Positions 8,092 through 16,960 of a DNA stretch of 64,000 bases are shown here, piece after piece. Within the stretch, counting starts at the first letter, position 1, and each line of letters starts with the position of its first letter. Below the pieces are notes generated by a model. The model worked only from the letters and a program-made list of their open reading frames with translations. It did not search any database and was not told the origin of the DNA. The DNA is from Myxococcus xanthus (GTDB lineage Bacteria > Myxococcota > Myxococcia > Myxococcales > Myxococcaceae), in NCBI RefSeq assembly GCF_900106535.1, contig NZ_FNOH01000011.1, forward strand, positions 62,001-126,000, in the 5' to 3' direction. The position numbers and the translations under genes were made by a program.

Positions 8092-9297
8092 TCAGCGGCT
8101 GGCCGAGGGCGACGCGCCCGCGGACATGTGGGCGCGGTCGCCGGGGACCAGCTCCTCCAGGGAGCGGGTCATGAGGCAGTTGGAGGTACGCTCCTTGACC
8201 TCGGTCACCATGCACGCGCCGATGCTCCGCCAGGGGAAGGACTGCTCCTCCTTGGACGGCTTGCGCACGTCGTGGCCCAGCACGTGGCGGGACGGGTCCC
8301 CCTTGCGGAGGATGTTGAAGGTGTTGCCCAGCTCCACGCCGTCCGCGCTGCCCTTGTCCACGACGATGCTGTGGTTCTCACCCAGCACCGTGAGGTACGG
8401 CACCAGCGCGGTGATGACGGTGCCGTCCACCTGCTTCGCGTTCGGCTTCGGCGCCACGCGCTCGGTGAGGCGCTCACCCACGGGGCCCACCAGGTCGCCA
8501 CGCTCGATGCCGTCCCACGTGTCCATGATCTGCGCGGTGACGATGCCGTCGCCCACGCGCTGCACGCGCAGGGTGCCCACGAAGTCGGTGAGGAAGCCCA
8601 GCGGGCGCCCGGTCACCGGGTGCTTCACGGCCTGGGTGGTGTGGTAGACGACGTAGCGGTCCCCCACCTTCACGTCACCCTTCCGCTTGAAGCGCACGTA
8701 GACGCTGTCCGGGAAGGAGAGCATCACCGCGTTGGAGGGCGAACCCTCGATGCGGCCGGCCTCGTCCAGTTCGCGCTGGGTGACGAAGCCCTGCGTCGTC
8801 ACGGGGACGGAATTGGCCAGGTCGACGCCAATCTTGCCCGTCACGATGACCTGGTCGTTGGAGGTCATCTCCATGGGGGCCGTCACGTCGCCCTCGTCGA
8901 CCACCATCTCCGTCACCTGGGTGGGGACCTCCTCGCCCGCGGCGAAGAAGCGCACCTGATTGCCGGGGTAGATCCAGTGCGGGTTGGCGATCTCCGGGTT
9001 GTAGGACCAGACCTTGGGCCAGTACCAGGGGCTGCCCAGGTAACGCTGGGACAAGTCCCACAGCGTGTCACCGGACTCCACGGAGTGAACCTCACCGGGA
9101 GCGCTCTCACGGCCCCGGGGCGCGCCGGGCGGCATGGCGACGGAGGTCGGCGGCGCGGAATCGGGCGCCTCGTCCATCACCTCGGCGCCGCCCATCTCCC
9201 CGCCCGTGTCCTGCTCTTCCTCGTTCTCCTGCTGGGCGTACGCGGTTGGCGCGACGGCGAGGCTCAACATCAGCGAGGTGAGAATCCGGGAGCGCAT
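8092..9297 (-). CDS. Secreted LysM-domain protein
   Basis: A 401-residue exported protein. Residues 1-22 form a signal peptide ending AYA-Q; an acidic Glu/Gly/Pro-rich linker follows. A single LysM peptidoglycan-binding module lies at about residues 69-117 (VHSVESGDTLWDLSQRYLG ... NPEIANPHWIYPGNQVRF). The remaining 280 residues show no catalytic motif that I recognise. The ATG at 9297 is preceded by AAAGGAC and places the signal peptide first; the open frame upstream is not signal-like. It follows the CpoB-like lipoprotein gene by 26 bp on the same strand, suggesting a cell-wall operon. Confidence 0.85.
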   Translation of the reverse strand: MRSRILTSLMLSLAVAPTAYAQQENEEEQDTGGEMGGAEVMDEAPDSAPPTSVAMPPGAPRGRESAPGEVHSVESGDTLWDLSQRYLGSPWYWPKVWSYNPEIANPHWIYPGNQVRFFAAGEEVPTQVTEMVVDEGDVTAPMEMTSNDQVIVTGKIGVDLANSVPVTTQGFVTQRELDEAGRIEGSPSNAVMLSFPDSVYVRFKRKGDVKVGDRYVVYHTTQAVKHPVTGRPLGFLTDFVGTLRVQRVGDGIVTAQIMDTWDGIERGDLVGPVGERLTERVAPKPNAKQVDGTVITALVPYLTVLGENHSIVVDKGSADGVELGNTFNILRKGDPSRHVLGHDVRKPSKEEQSFPWRSIGACMVTEVKERTSNCLMTRSLEELVPGDRAHMSAGASPSASR

Positions 9298-9323
9298 CGC
9301 GGGACGTCCTTTCGAAAGAAGCA

Positions 9324-10184
9324 TCACTGGGGGAGCGCGGCGAGCCGCTGTTCCGCCTGGGTAGCAGCCGCCGTCCCCGGGAACTGGGTGACGACGCGGG
9401 TGTAGAGCACCTTGGCATCCGCGGACTGATTGAGCCGCATCCGGCACTCGGCGAGCCGGAGCATGCCGTCCAGCATGGCGTCCCCGGCGGGATACTTGTC
9501 GATGAGCCGCTCGAACGTCTTCGCGGCGCCCTTGAACTCGTTGAGGCCAATCTGGCCCAACCCGCTGAAATAGAGCGCGTTGTCGGCGCGCGGGTGACGC
9601 GGGTTCTCATCAGCGAAGCGGCGCAGCTTCTCCACCCCGCCCTCCACGTTGCCGGTGCGCAGCATGTTCACGGCCTTGTCGAACTCCGCGTCGAGCACGT
9701 CGGGGTCCTGCTGCTCCCCCGCGTCCTCGTTCGACGCAACCATGGTCGCGGCCGACGCGGCGCTCGCCGACACGGCGGACCCTTCGTCCGGCGCGGGGCT
9801 GATGAACATCTCCATCTGCTCGTCGTCCGGCTCCATCACCGCCACGGCGGTGGGCAGCTTCGGCGCGGGCTCATGGCGCGGCTTGAGCTTCACCACCGCC
9901 AGCTCCGGCGTGGCGCCCAGCGACTCCTGCGCGGACGCCTCCACCTTCACCGGAATGGGACGCGCTGACGGGCCCTCACTCGAAGCCCCCGCGCGCGACA
10001 CGGCGTCGTGCGCCTCCAACCGGGCCACCCGCTCCACCAGCCGTTCCTGGGACGCGCGCAGCGTGCGCAGTTCAGAGCGCAGCGCACTCACCTCCGCCTC
10101 CGAGGAAGCGGTGGTGGCGCAAGCGCCCAGCGCACACAGGGGCGCGGCGGCGAGCAGACGGAAGATGACGGAGCGCGCGGGCAC
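9324..10184 (-). CDS. CpoB/YbgF-like TPR lipoprotein
   Basis: A 286-residue predicted lipoprotein: signal peptide with lipobox LGAC (Cys22), a short coiled coil (residues 30-60, EVSALRSELRTLRASQERLVERVARLEA), an Ala/Ser/Pro linker, and a C-terminal TPR block from about residue 165 (FDKAVNMLRTGNVEGGVEKL, ALYFSGLGQIGLNEFKGAAKTF, LRLAECRMRLNQSADAKVLY). This order of coiled coil then TPRs is that of CpoB/YbgF, the periplasmic partner linking Tol-Pal with peptidoglycan synthesis. It uses a GTG start with AAAGG upstream. It is co-directional with the LysM gene. The resemblance to CpoB is architectural; the exact role is inferred. Confidence 0.8.
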   Translation of the reverse strand: MPARSVIFRLLAAAPLCALGACATTASSEAEVSALRSELRTLRASQERLVERVARLEAHDAVSRAGASSEGPSARPIPVKVEASAQESLGATPELAVVKLKPRHEPAPKLPTAVAVMEPDDEQMEMFISPAPDEGSAVSASAASAATMVASNEDAGEQQDPDVLDAEFDKAVNMLRTGNVEGGVEKLRRFADENPRHPRADNALYFSGLGQIGLNEFKGAAKTFERLIDKYPAGDAMLDGMLRLAECRMRLNQSADAKVLYTRVVTQFPGTAAATQAEQRLAALPQ

Positions 10185-10268
10185 GGGCCTTTTTCAGCAG
10201 AGGGGTCCCCCCGAGGATAGGAAGGCCCGTCGGAGAGCGTCAAGAAATCGGCCCCACACACCGGGTGG

Positions 10269-11030
10269 CTAGAAGCGGTGTACCACGTAATTGAGGTGCC
10301 GCCCCGTCCGCCCCGCGTCCCGCCGGTGGGAGAAGAAGCGCGTGGGCTCACACGCCGTACAGGCCTGTAGCACATCGACGTGGGCCAGCTTGAGCCCCGC
10401 CCCCACCAACGTCTGACGCACCGCGCGGGTCAGGTCCAGCCGCGGCTTGCCTTCCACCCACCGCACCACTTCATCCCCGAAGCGCGCGCGGAAGCGCTGC
10501 GCCAGCTCCTCCGACACCTCGTAGCAACAAACCTGGATCGACGGCCCCACCACCGCCAGCAGCCGCTCCGGCCTCGCACCGCGCGCCACCAGCACCTCCA
10601 CGGCGCGCGCGCTGATGTCCGCGTCCGTCCCCCGCCAGCCGGAGTGCACCGCCGCCACGCCGCGACCATCCGGGTCCACCAGCAGCACCGGCACGCAGTC
10701 CGCCGTGCCCACCGCCACCCAGCTCCCCGGTGACTGCGTCCACAGTCCGTCCGCCTCGCCCTCCGTGGGGCGCAGCCCCTGGGCCCCCTCCCCGCTCCGG
10801 GCCTCCACCACGCGATCACCGTGCACCTGCGACACGCGGCTCAGCGCTTCGAGCGGCGCGCCAGCGGCCTGTGCAAGGCGGCTGTGGTTCTCCTCCACGC
10901 GCGCCCGCTCGTCGCCCACGGAGAAACCCAGGTTGAGTGACGCGTAGGGCCCCTCCGAACAACCGCCCGCGCGGGTGGTGAAGCCGTGCGGCACCGGCAA
11001 CAGCGCGGAGGTGAGAAACTCGGTCGACAT
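10269..11030 (-). CDS. pgeF: PgeF/YfiH-family multicopper-like purine nucleoside phosphorylase / peptidoglycan editing factor
   Basis: A 253-residue YfiH/DUF152 protein. The family's zinc-binding signature is intact: QVHGD, TADCVPVLL, AAVHSGWRG and GPSIQVCCYEV, with the C-terminal ACTACEPTRFFSHRRD block. Members were first described as polyphenol oxidases; later work assigned purine nucleoside phosphorylase/adenosine deaminase activity and a role in correcting peptidoglycan stems. Length is normal. It is divergently transcribed from the diguanylate cyclase gene and followed by the CpoB-like gene after 84 bp. Confidence 0.9.
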   Translation of the reverse strand: MSTEFLTSALLPVPHGFTTRAGGCSEGPYASLNLGFSVGDERARVEENHSRLAQAAGAPLEALSRVSQVHGDRVVEARSGEGAQGLRPTEGEADGLWTQSPGSWVAVGTADCVPVLLVDPDGRGVAAVHSGWRGTDADISARAVEVLVARGARPERLLAVVGPSIQVCCYEVSEELAQRFRARFGDEVVRWVEGKPRLDLTRAVRQTLVGAGLKLAHVDVLQACTACEPTRFFSHRRDAGRTGRHLNYVVHRF

Positions 11031-11054
11031 GGAATCTCCAGGAATCCACCTGAT

Positions 11055-11064
11055 TGATGCATCA
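11055..11064. promoter_or_regulatory. Palindrome TGATGCATCA between pgeF and the diguanylate cyclase
   Basis: A perfect 10-bp palindrome lies 25 bp before the pgeF start in the 178-bp divergent intergenic region. It could be an operator for pgeF; no regulator is known from the sequence. Confidence 0.25.
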
Positions 11065-11113
11065 GGAGGTGATCCAGCGTCAGCGCAATCGTAGGATGAT
11101 TTCGCCGCTTCGT

Positions 11114-11142
11114 TTGACAGGTAGCGTCAGCCACCTGACAAT
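11114..11142 (+). promoter_or_regulatory. Sigma-A promoter with embedded inverted repeat for the diguanylate cyclase gene
   Basis: TTGACA (11114-11119), 17 bp, GACAAT (11137-11142). The same bases form a near-perfect inverted repeat, TTGACAGGT - 10 bp - ACCTGACAA (11114-11122 and 11133-11141; one mismatch), so a dimeric repressor could occupy both promoter elements at once. The ATG lies about 60 nt after the expected transcript start. Confidence 0.55.
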
Positions 11143-11208
11143 TCATGGACCGTCCAAACTCCGTGAAACCAGTCCGAACCTCCGCGCTCGAGAGCCGCGA
11201 GCACCCGT

Positions 11209-13146
11209 ATGCCCCTGGGTCCCGACACTGTTGGTCGCAAGCTGCTGTGGAGCATCGCCCTGCCCGGGCTGCTCGTGGCGCTGCTGGGCGTCGGCCACTT
11301 CTGGCGTGAGGCGCGGGTCGCGGTCCAGGACGCCACCCAGGTGGAGTCGCTGGCGCTGGCGGAGTTCGTCGCATCCACCTTCACCCTCCCGCAGGCACGC
11401 GGGGCTCCGGCCCATGGCGCGGTGACGGAGGTGATGCGCTCCGACACCCGGCTCTTCCGCTCGGTGGAGGACGTCCGGGTGCTGACGCCGGATGGGCGCA
11501 TCCTCTGGTCCCGCCGGTCGGGTGAAGAAGGCACGACGCACCCGGAGGCCGCGCGGCTGACGGCCCCTGGCCCGGAGCGGGCGCGCTCGGTGGCGCAGAT
11601 GACGGAGGTCATCCGTCCCCTCGGCGGGCCCGAGTGCGCCGGCTGCCACACCTCCGGCGACGTGCCGGGCGCCAGCATCCTGCAGCTGCGGATGGCGGAG
11701 CCGGCGCTCCACCAGCAGCTGTCGTCCGTGTTCGGCGCGGCGCTCGGCTCCATGGGCCTGTTCGTGGTGCTGCTGGCGCTCATCACCGGGCTGGCGCTGC
11801 ACTTCGTCCTCACCCGCCCGCTGCGCAAGCTGAGCGTGGCCATGCGGCGCGCGGAGGCAGGCGACCTGCTGGTGCGCGCGGAGGCGCGAGGCACCGACGA
11901 GCTCGCGCAGCTGGGCTCGGCCTTCAACCAGATGCTGGCGCGGCTCACCTCCATGAAGGCGGAGGAGATCGACACCCACCGCGACCTGGAGCTGGTGAAG
12001 GAGAAGCTGGCCCTCAAGGACGAGTTGGAGGACCGCCTCAAGGAGCTGTCGCTGCTCTTCGACGTGGCGCGCTCGCTCAACGCCACGCTGGAGCTGGATG
12101 AGCTGCTGGACGCCGTCACCCGGCTGGTGACCGAGCGGCTGCGCATCCCCGAGTTCTCCATCATGTTGATGAACCCGGAGAGCCTGCTGGAAATCAAGCA
12201 CGCCTGGCCGGAGGGCCGCGGCGCGGAGGGCCTCACCTTCGCGCTGGGCGAAGGCGCCTGCGGGCGCGCGGCGGAGACGCGCAAGTCGGTGTACCTGCCG
12301 GACACGTCGGACCGCTCCAGCGTGTTCGCCAAGCCGGACCTGGTGAAGGGCGGGCTCAACAGCGGCGCGCTGCTGGCGGCGCCCATGGTGCACATGGAGA
12401 CGCTGCTGGGCGTGATGAACTTCCAGCGCCCCGAGGTGGCCAGCTTCTCCGCGGAGGAAATCGAGCTGCTCAACGCGGTGGCGGACGTGGTGGCCACGGC
12501 GGTGAAGAACGCCCGGCTGCACGCGGAGACGGTGAAGCTCACCATGACGGACCCGCTCACCGGCGTGCCCAACCGCCGCCACCTCTTCCAGCGCATGGAG
12601 CTGGAGCTGGCGCGTTCGAACCGCTTCGGCACCCCGCTGGCGCTGCTCATGGTGGACGTGGACCACTTCAAGCGCATCAACGACCTGGCCGGCCACCGCG
12701 TGGGTGACGAGACGCTGCGCCGGGTGTGCGACGTGCTGCGGCTGCGCGTGCGCAAGGTGGACACGCTGGCGCGCTACGGCGGCGAGGAGTTCGTCATCCT
12801 CCTGCCCCAGACGAACAAGGCGGAGGCCATGGAGGTCGCGGAGAAGCTGCGCCGCGCCGTGGCGGAGTCCGTGGAGCTGGTCCAGCCGGGCCTGCCGGGC
12901 AACCACGTCACGGTGTCCATTGGCGCGTCGCACTTCCCCTCCGACGCCTCCGCCCAGGAAGAGCTGGTGGACTGCGCGGACGCGGCGCTCTATTTCAGCA
13001 AGCGCACCGGCCGGAACCGCACCACCCAGTACGAGGCCGGCATGGAGCTGCACCCGGGCCGCGAGCGGGGCCCGCACACGCCCACGGCCGAGCCTCCCGC
13101 CGTGACTGCCGCCCCCAATCCTCCGGGTGGCGTGGCCAAGGCGTAG
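11209..13146 (+). CDS. Membrane diguanylate cyclase with periplasmic c-type haem site, HAMP, GAF and GGDEF domains
   Basis: A 645-residue protein predicted to make cyclic di-GMP. Order: TM1 (about 13-32); periplasmic region 34-175 holding C143-A-G-C146-H147, a CxxCH c-haem attachment motif near its end; TM2 (about 176-199); HAMP (200-255); GAF (about 285-435); GGDEF (about 445-610). The active site is intact (GGEEF, 524-528; metal Asp in MVDVDHFKRIND), and an RxxD inhibitory site (R515-K-V-D518) sits exactly five residues before it, so product inhibition is expected. The periplasmic domain resembles Tll0287/DUF3365-type haem sensors, implying redox or gas input. It ends 4 bp from the convergent SGNH gene. 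Confidence 0.9.
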   Translation: MPLGPDTVGRKLLWSIALPGLLVALLGVGHFWREARVAVQDATQVESLALAEFVASTFTLPQARGAPAHGAVTEVMRSDTRLFRSVEDVRVLTPDGRILWSRRSGEEGTTHPEAARLTAPGPERARSVAQMTEVIRPLGGPECAGCHTSGDVPGASILQLRMAEPALHQQLSSVFGAALGSMGLFVVLLALITGLALHFVLTRPLRKLSVAMRRAEAGDLLVRAEARGTDELAQLGSAFNQMLARLTSMKAEEIDTHRDLELVKEKLALKDELEDRLKELSLLFDVARSLNATLELDELLDAVTRLVTERLRIPEFSIMLMNPESLLEIKHAWPEGRGAEGLTFALGEGACGRAAETRKSVYLPDTSDRSSVFAKPDLVKGGLNSGALLAAPMVHMETLLGVMNFQRPEVASFSAEEIELLNAVADVVATAVKNARLHAETVKLTMTDPLTGVPNRRHLFQRMELELARSNRFGTPLALLMVDVDHFKRINDLAGHRVGDETLRRVCDVLRLRVRKVDTLARYGGEEFVILLPQTNKAEAMEVAEKLRRAVAESVELVQPGLPGNHVTVSIGASHFPSDASAQEELVDCADAALYFSKRTGRNRTTQYEAGMELHPGRERGPHTPTAEPPAVTAAPNPPGGVAKA

Positions 13147-13150
13147 GCGC

Positions 13151-13744
13151 TCAGCGGCTCACGAGCGTCTGCGCCGTGGGCAGCAGCAGGTCCGCCCACT
13201 CCTCATAGCCATCGGCCGACGGATGGAAGCCGTCGTCCGAGAAGAAGTGGGGGCTCTTGGGAATCATGTCCTTGCTCGCCGTGAAGAGGTCCACGTGGTG
13301 CATGCCGTGCACCCGGGCCACCTCCGCGATGGCGGCGTTGAAGGGCTCGATGCGGCCTTCGTACAGCGCCGCGGGCACCAGCCGCGCCACGGGGGCCAGC
13401 GCCAGGTCCGCGAGGTTCACCACCACCAGCGGCGCTCCGGTCTGCTTCAACCTTCGCGCGATGCGGTCCAGGTCGTCTTGGAAGTCCTCCACGGGCGTGC
13501 CGCGCCAGAGGTCATTCGTCCCGATGCCCAGCGTCACCAGCGTGGGCTGCGCGGCCACGGCGCGCTTCACCTGCCCCGTGAAGACGTCACGGATGCGCGC
13601 GCCGCTCTGCCCCAGGTTGGTGAGGCCCACGGGCAGGCCAACAGCGCGCAGCCGGGAGGCGAGGCGCTCGGGATAGCCGCCTCCTCGCGCCGCCCCCACG
13701 CCCACGGCCGTGCTGTCTCCAAGCGCGACGTAGTTGACGCTCAT
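13151..13744 (-). CDS. SGNH/GDSL-family hydrolase
   Basis: A 197-residue GDSL-type esterase/lipase. Block I YVALGDSTAVG carries the nucleophile Ser; block II has LGQSGAR (Gly); block III GIGTNDLW carries the Asn; block V DGFHPSADGY carries the Asp and His, giving a complete SGNH set. There is no signal peptide, so it acts in the cytoplasm; the substrate cannot be predicted. It lies 22 bp after the htrA-like gene on the same strand and is likely co-transcribed with it. Confidence 0.9.
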   Translation of the reverse strand: MSVNYVALGDSTAVGVGAARGGGYPERLASRLRAVGLPVGLTNLGQSGARIRDVFTGQVKRAVAAQPTLVTLGIGTNDLWRGTPVEDFQDDLDRIARRLKQTGAPLVVVNLADLALAPVARLVPAALYEGRIEPFNAAIAEVARVHGMHHVDLFTASKDMIPKSPHFFSDDGFHPSADGYEEWADLLLPTAQTLVSR

Positions 13745-13766
13745 CCGCCGCTCCCACGCGCCGGAC

Positions 13767-15248
13767 TCACGGCACCCGCAGGGCGCGCAGGTTGCGAGCC
13801 CCGCCCGGCGCCGTCACGCGCAGCAGCAAGGTGCTCCCGGACTCGGCGCCCTTGATGATGCGGGCCAGGGCGTCCGCGTTCTCCACCTTCTTGCGGTTGG
13901 CCTCGATGACGACCATGCCGGGCTCCAACTGCGCGCGGTCCGCTGGCGAGCCGGGCACCACGTCGGTGATGAGCGCGCCGCTGCTGTCCGTGAAGCCGGC
14001 CTGCTGCGCGGTGCGCGCATCCAGGTTCTGGAGGCTGACGCCCACGCGCCGGGAGCTCTCCTGCTGGTCCTCCGGCCGCTGCTTCCCCGAGGCCACGCCC
14101 TCCAGGTCTGGCCGCGTACCGAGCGTCACCTTCACGTCCTGCTTCTTGCCGTCGCGGTAGAGCGTCAACGTGGAGGTGCTTCCGGGACGCTTGAGCGCCA
14201 CGGTGCGCGTCAGCTCGCCGCTGGAGGTGACGGTCCGGCCGTCGATGGCGATGACGACGTCATCCTGCTTCAGGCCCGCCTTCGCCGCGGGAGACGACGG
14301 CATCACCTGCGTGAGGATGGCGCCTTGATTCACGGGGAGCTTGAGCGCGCTGGCCAGGTCCCGCGTCAAGTCCTGGATGCCCACGCCCAGCCATGCGCGC
14401 GTGACGGAGCCTTCCTTCTCCAACTGCGGCAGCAGTGAACCGATGAGATTGCTGGGCACCGCGAAGCCGATGCCGGAGCCACCGCCGACGATGGCGGTGT
14501 TGATGCCCACCACTTCGCCCTTCATGTTGAAGAGCGGGCCGCCCGAGTTGCCCGGGTTGATGGCCGCGTCCGTCTGAAGGAACTCGTCGTACTGGCTGGC
14601 GCCAATCTCACGCGCCCTCGCGGAGACGATGCCCAGGCTGACGCTGGAGGCCAGACCGAAGGGGTTGCCAATGGCCACCACCCAGTCCCCCACGCGCAAT
14701 GCATCCGAGTCGCCCAGCTTCACGGTGGGCAGGTTCTCCACCTTCTCCTTGAGCCGCACGAGCGCCACGTCCGTGAGCGGATCACGCCCCACCACTTCGC
14801 CGCTGAAGCTGCGTCCGTCATCCAGGCGGATGGTGATGCTGACGGCATCCTCCACCACGTGGTTGTTGGTGAGGACGACGCCCTTCGGGTCGATGATGAA
14901 GCCGGACCCTGCCCCTTGGCGCAGCGGCTCGCGGCGCGGCCTGCCGCCCTCGCGGCCTCCACCGAAGAAGCGCTCGAAGAGCGGGTTGTCCTCCATCCCA
15001 CGCGGAACGCCGCCCCCTCGAGCCTGCACGTCCACGTTGACCACCGCCGACTTCACCGACTCCACCAGCGGCGCCAGCGACGGAAGCGCCTGGGCCTCCC
15101 GTGTCGCGGGCTGGAGGACGTTCCCGGCGCCCGGCTGGGTGGCCGCGGGCGGCGACTTTGGCGCCTGCGAGACAGCAGCAGCGGGGGGCAACGCGACCAG
15201 GAGCGCGGCGACGAGCGCCTTCCGGAACGAGACGGTCGAACGGTTCAT
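13767..15248 (-). CDS. HtrA/DegP-family periplasmic serine protease with two PDZ domains
   Basis: A 493-residue envelope-quality-control protease/chaperone. Signal peptide about 1-25, Pro/Ala-rich linker, trypsin-like domain with triad H130 (TNNHVV), D160 (DPLTDVAL) and S235 (GNSGGPL), PDZ1 at about 270-365 (WLGVGIQDL, AKAGLKQDDVVIAIDG) and PDZ2 at about 395-490 (VGVSLQNL, ADRAQLEPGMVVIEAN). A Gly/Arg-rich insertion before the protease core corresponds to the LA-loop region. Length and two PDZ domains match DegP/DegQ/MucD. It lies 97 bp downstream of the GH57 gene, same strand. Confidence 0.93.
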   Translation of the reverse strand: MNRSTVSFRKALVAALLVALPPAAAVSQAPKSPPAATQPGAGNVLQPATREAQALPSLAPLVESVKSAVVNVDVQARGGGVPRGMEDNPLFERFFGGGREGGRPRREPLRQGAGSGFIIDPKGVVLTNNHVVEDAVSITIRLDDGRSFSGEVVGRDPLTDVALVRLKEKVENLPTVKLGDSDALRVGDWVVAIGNPFGLASSVSLGIVSARAREIGASQYDEFLQTDAAINPGNSGGPLFNMKGEVVGINTAIVGGGSGIGFAVPSNLIGSLLPQLEKEGSVTRAWLGVGIQDLTRDLASALKLPVNQGAILTQVMPSSPAAKAGLKQDDVVIAIDGRTVTSSGELTRTVALKRPGSTSTLTLYRDGKKQDVKVTLGTRPDLEGVASGKQRPEDQQESSRRVGVSLQNLDARTAQQAGFTDSSGALITDVVPGSPADRAQLEPGMVVIEANRKKVENADALARIIKGAESGSTLLLRVTAPGGARNLRALRVP

Positions 15249-15345
15249 ATGCAGACCAAGCTAAAGCCGAAAACCAGCCCCGCAAGCCAAACCGTCTGAC
15301 GTGGCGACAGGAGGACACATCACCCCACCCTACTCCCCCCTGGCC

Positions 15346-16935
15346 TCAGGCAGGCAGATAGAGGCGGTAGTCCAGCTCTGGATAGAGGTTGTCCCGCCCC
15401 TCCACGAGAGAGAGCCAGCCCTCGTCCAGACTGCCGCCGCGTAGCTGCTCGTGCAGGCGCTGGAAGCGCAGGATGTGCTCGCGCGTGCGGCGCTGGGCGT
15501 ACTCCACCATGGTGCCCGTCTTCATGATGAAGGCCCAGTCGGAGGACTGGGCGAGCAGCAGCTCCCTGGCCGCCTGATTGAGCGCGCGACGTTGCAGCTC
15601 ACCGGCATCCGGGAAGTCACGCGCCAGTTCCACCATCTGCTTCGCGCAGTGATTGAGGTGGCGGTAGATCCAATCATTGCTGCCGTCGAGCCACATGTTG
15701 GCGTAACCGCCCGCGCCCCACGAGGACAGCGGCGGCGTCGCCACCTGATTCTCCGGGTGCTCCCGCAGGTCATCCAACGGCGTCACCAGCCGGAACGTCT
15801 TCTGGTCATACGCGACCTTGCGGATGAGGAAGTCGAGGAACTGGGGCCCCTCGAACCACCAGTGGCCGAAGAGCTCGGCGTCATAGGGCGCGACGACCAC
15901 CGGCTCCCTGCCGCCCAGGCGCGAGGCCAGGTCTTCAATCTGCCGTTGGCGGTTGAAGAGGAAGTTGCCCGCATGCACCGAGGCCCGCTCACGCGCGGCG
16001 AGCGGATCATAGGGGCGCTTCTCGTTCGTCTTCCCGGTGATGCGGAAGTACTTGAAGCCGGTGTTCTTGCGCTCGCCGGTGGGCTGGATGAACGGGCGGA
16101 TGTAGTCCAGGTCCAGGTCCCAGCCGATGTCCCGGTAGAACTCGCGGTAGTCCGGGTCGCCCGGGTAGCCGTGCTCGGTGCTCCACACCTGCTGGCTGCT
16201 CTCCGGGTCTCGGGCATACGCGGCGACGCCCGCCTCGGTGAAGACGGGTGCGTAGGGGCCATGCAGGGGCCGGGGCACGGCGTCCGTCAGGCCGTGCGTA
16301 TCGACGAAGAAGTAACGAATGCGCTCGCTCGCCAGCAGGCGATCCAGGCCCGGGTAGTAGCCGCACTCGGCGAGCCAGATGCCGGCGGGGTCCCTGCCGA
16401 AGTGCTGGCGGTAGTGGTTCGCGGCCACCGTCACCTGCGCGCGGACGGCTTCGGGCACCTGCTGCATCAACGGCAGGAAACCGTGTGTCGCGTTGCAGGT
16501 GAGGATGTCCAGGTAGCCCGCGTCCTGGAGCCGCCGGAACGCGGCGACGAGGTCGCGCTTGTAGCGGTCATGGAACGCGCGGCGCAGGGACTCGAAGTGG
16601 TCCCGGTAGAAGCGGGCAATGGGGCCGAAGGTGGCGTCGTCTCGCGTCCGATGCACCTCTCGCGCGCCCAGTTCGCAGAGCAGGTCCAGCCGCCGTGCGT
16701 AGCGGCTCATCAGCAGCTCGTCGCGCAGCATGGAGACGAGCGTTGGAGACAGCGTCATCGCGAGGCGGAACGGGACGCCGTCCTCCGCCAGTCCGTCGAA
16801 GACCTGGAGCAGCGGGAGGTACGTCTCGGAGATGGCCTCGTAGAGCCAGTCCTCCTCGAGGAAATCCTCATGCTCGGGGTGCCGAACGAAGGGAAGGTGC
16901 GCGTGGAGCACCAACGCGAGGGAGCCCAGGCTCAT
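15346..16935 (-). CDS. GH57-family glycoside hydrolase, probable 1,4-alpha-glucan branching enzyme
   Basis: A 529-residue GH57 protein. It opens LALVLHAHLPFVRHPEHEDFLEE, the family's first conserved block. The expected nucleophile is E190 in WLAECGYYPG and the acid/base D352 in APYDAELFGHWWFEGP, with WSAGGY-type C-terminal block SSWGAGGYANMWLDG. These spacings agree with GH57 branching enzymes of the Thermus TT1467 type (and DUF1957 C-terminal part), which make alpha-1,6 branches in glycogen. It is preceded, 25 bp upstream on the same strand, by the DUF4912 repeat protein, a neighbour pairing typical of DUF4912. Activity other than branching cannot be excluded. Confidence 0.88.
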   Translation of the reverse strand: MSLGSLALVLHAHLPFVRHPEHEDFLEEDWLYEAISETYLPLLQVFDGLAEDGVPFRLAMTLSPTLVSMLRDELLMSRYARRLDLLCELGAREVHRTRDDATFGPIARFYRDHFESLRRAFHDRYKRDLVAAFRRLQDAGYLDILTCNATHGFLPLMQQVPEAVRAQVTVAANHYRQHFGRDPAGIWLAECGYYPGLDRLLASERIRYFFVDTHGLTDAVPRPLHGPYAPVFTEAGVAAYARDPESSQQVWSTEHGYPGDPDYREFYRDIGWDLDLDYIRPFIQPTGERKNTGFKYFRITGKTNEKRPYDPLAARERASVHAGNFLFNRQRQIEDLASRLGGREPVVVAPYDAELFGHWWFEGPQFLDFLIRKVAYDQKTFRLVTPLDDLREHPENQVATPPLSSWGAGGYANMWLDGSNDWIYRHLNHCAKQMVELARDFPDAGELQRRALNQAARELLLAQSSDWAFIMKTGTMVEYAQRRTREHILRFQRLHEQLRGGSLDEGWLSLVEGRDNLYPELDYRLYLPA

Positions 16936-16960
16936 GGTCGTTCAATGTCTCCGTGCGGGT

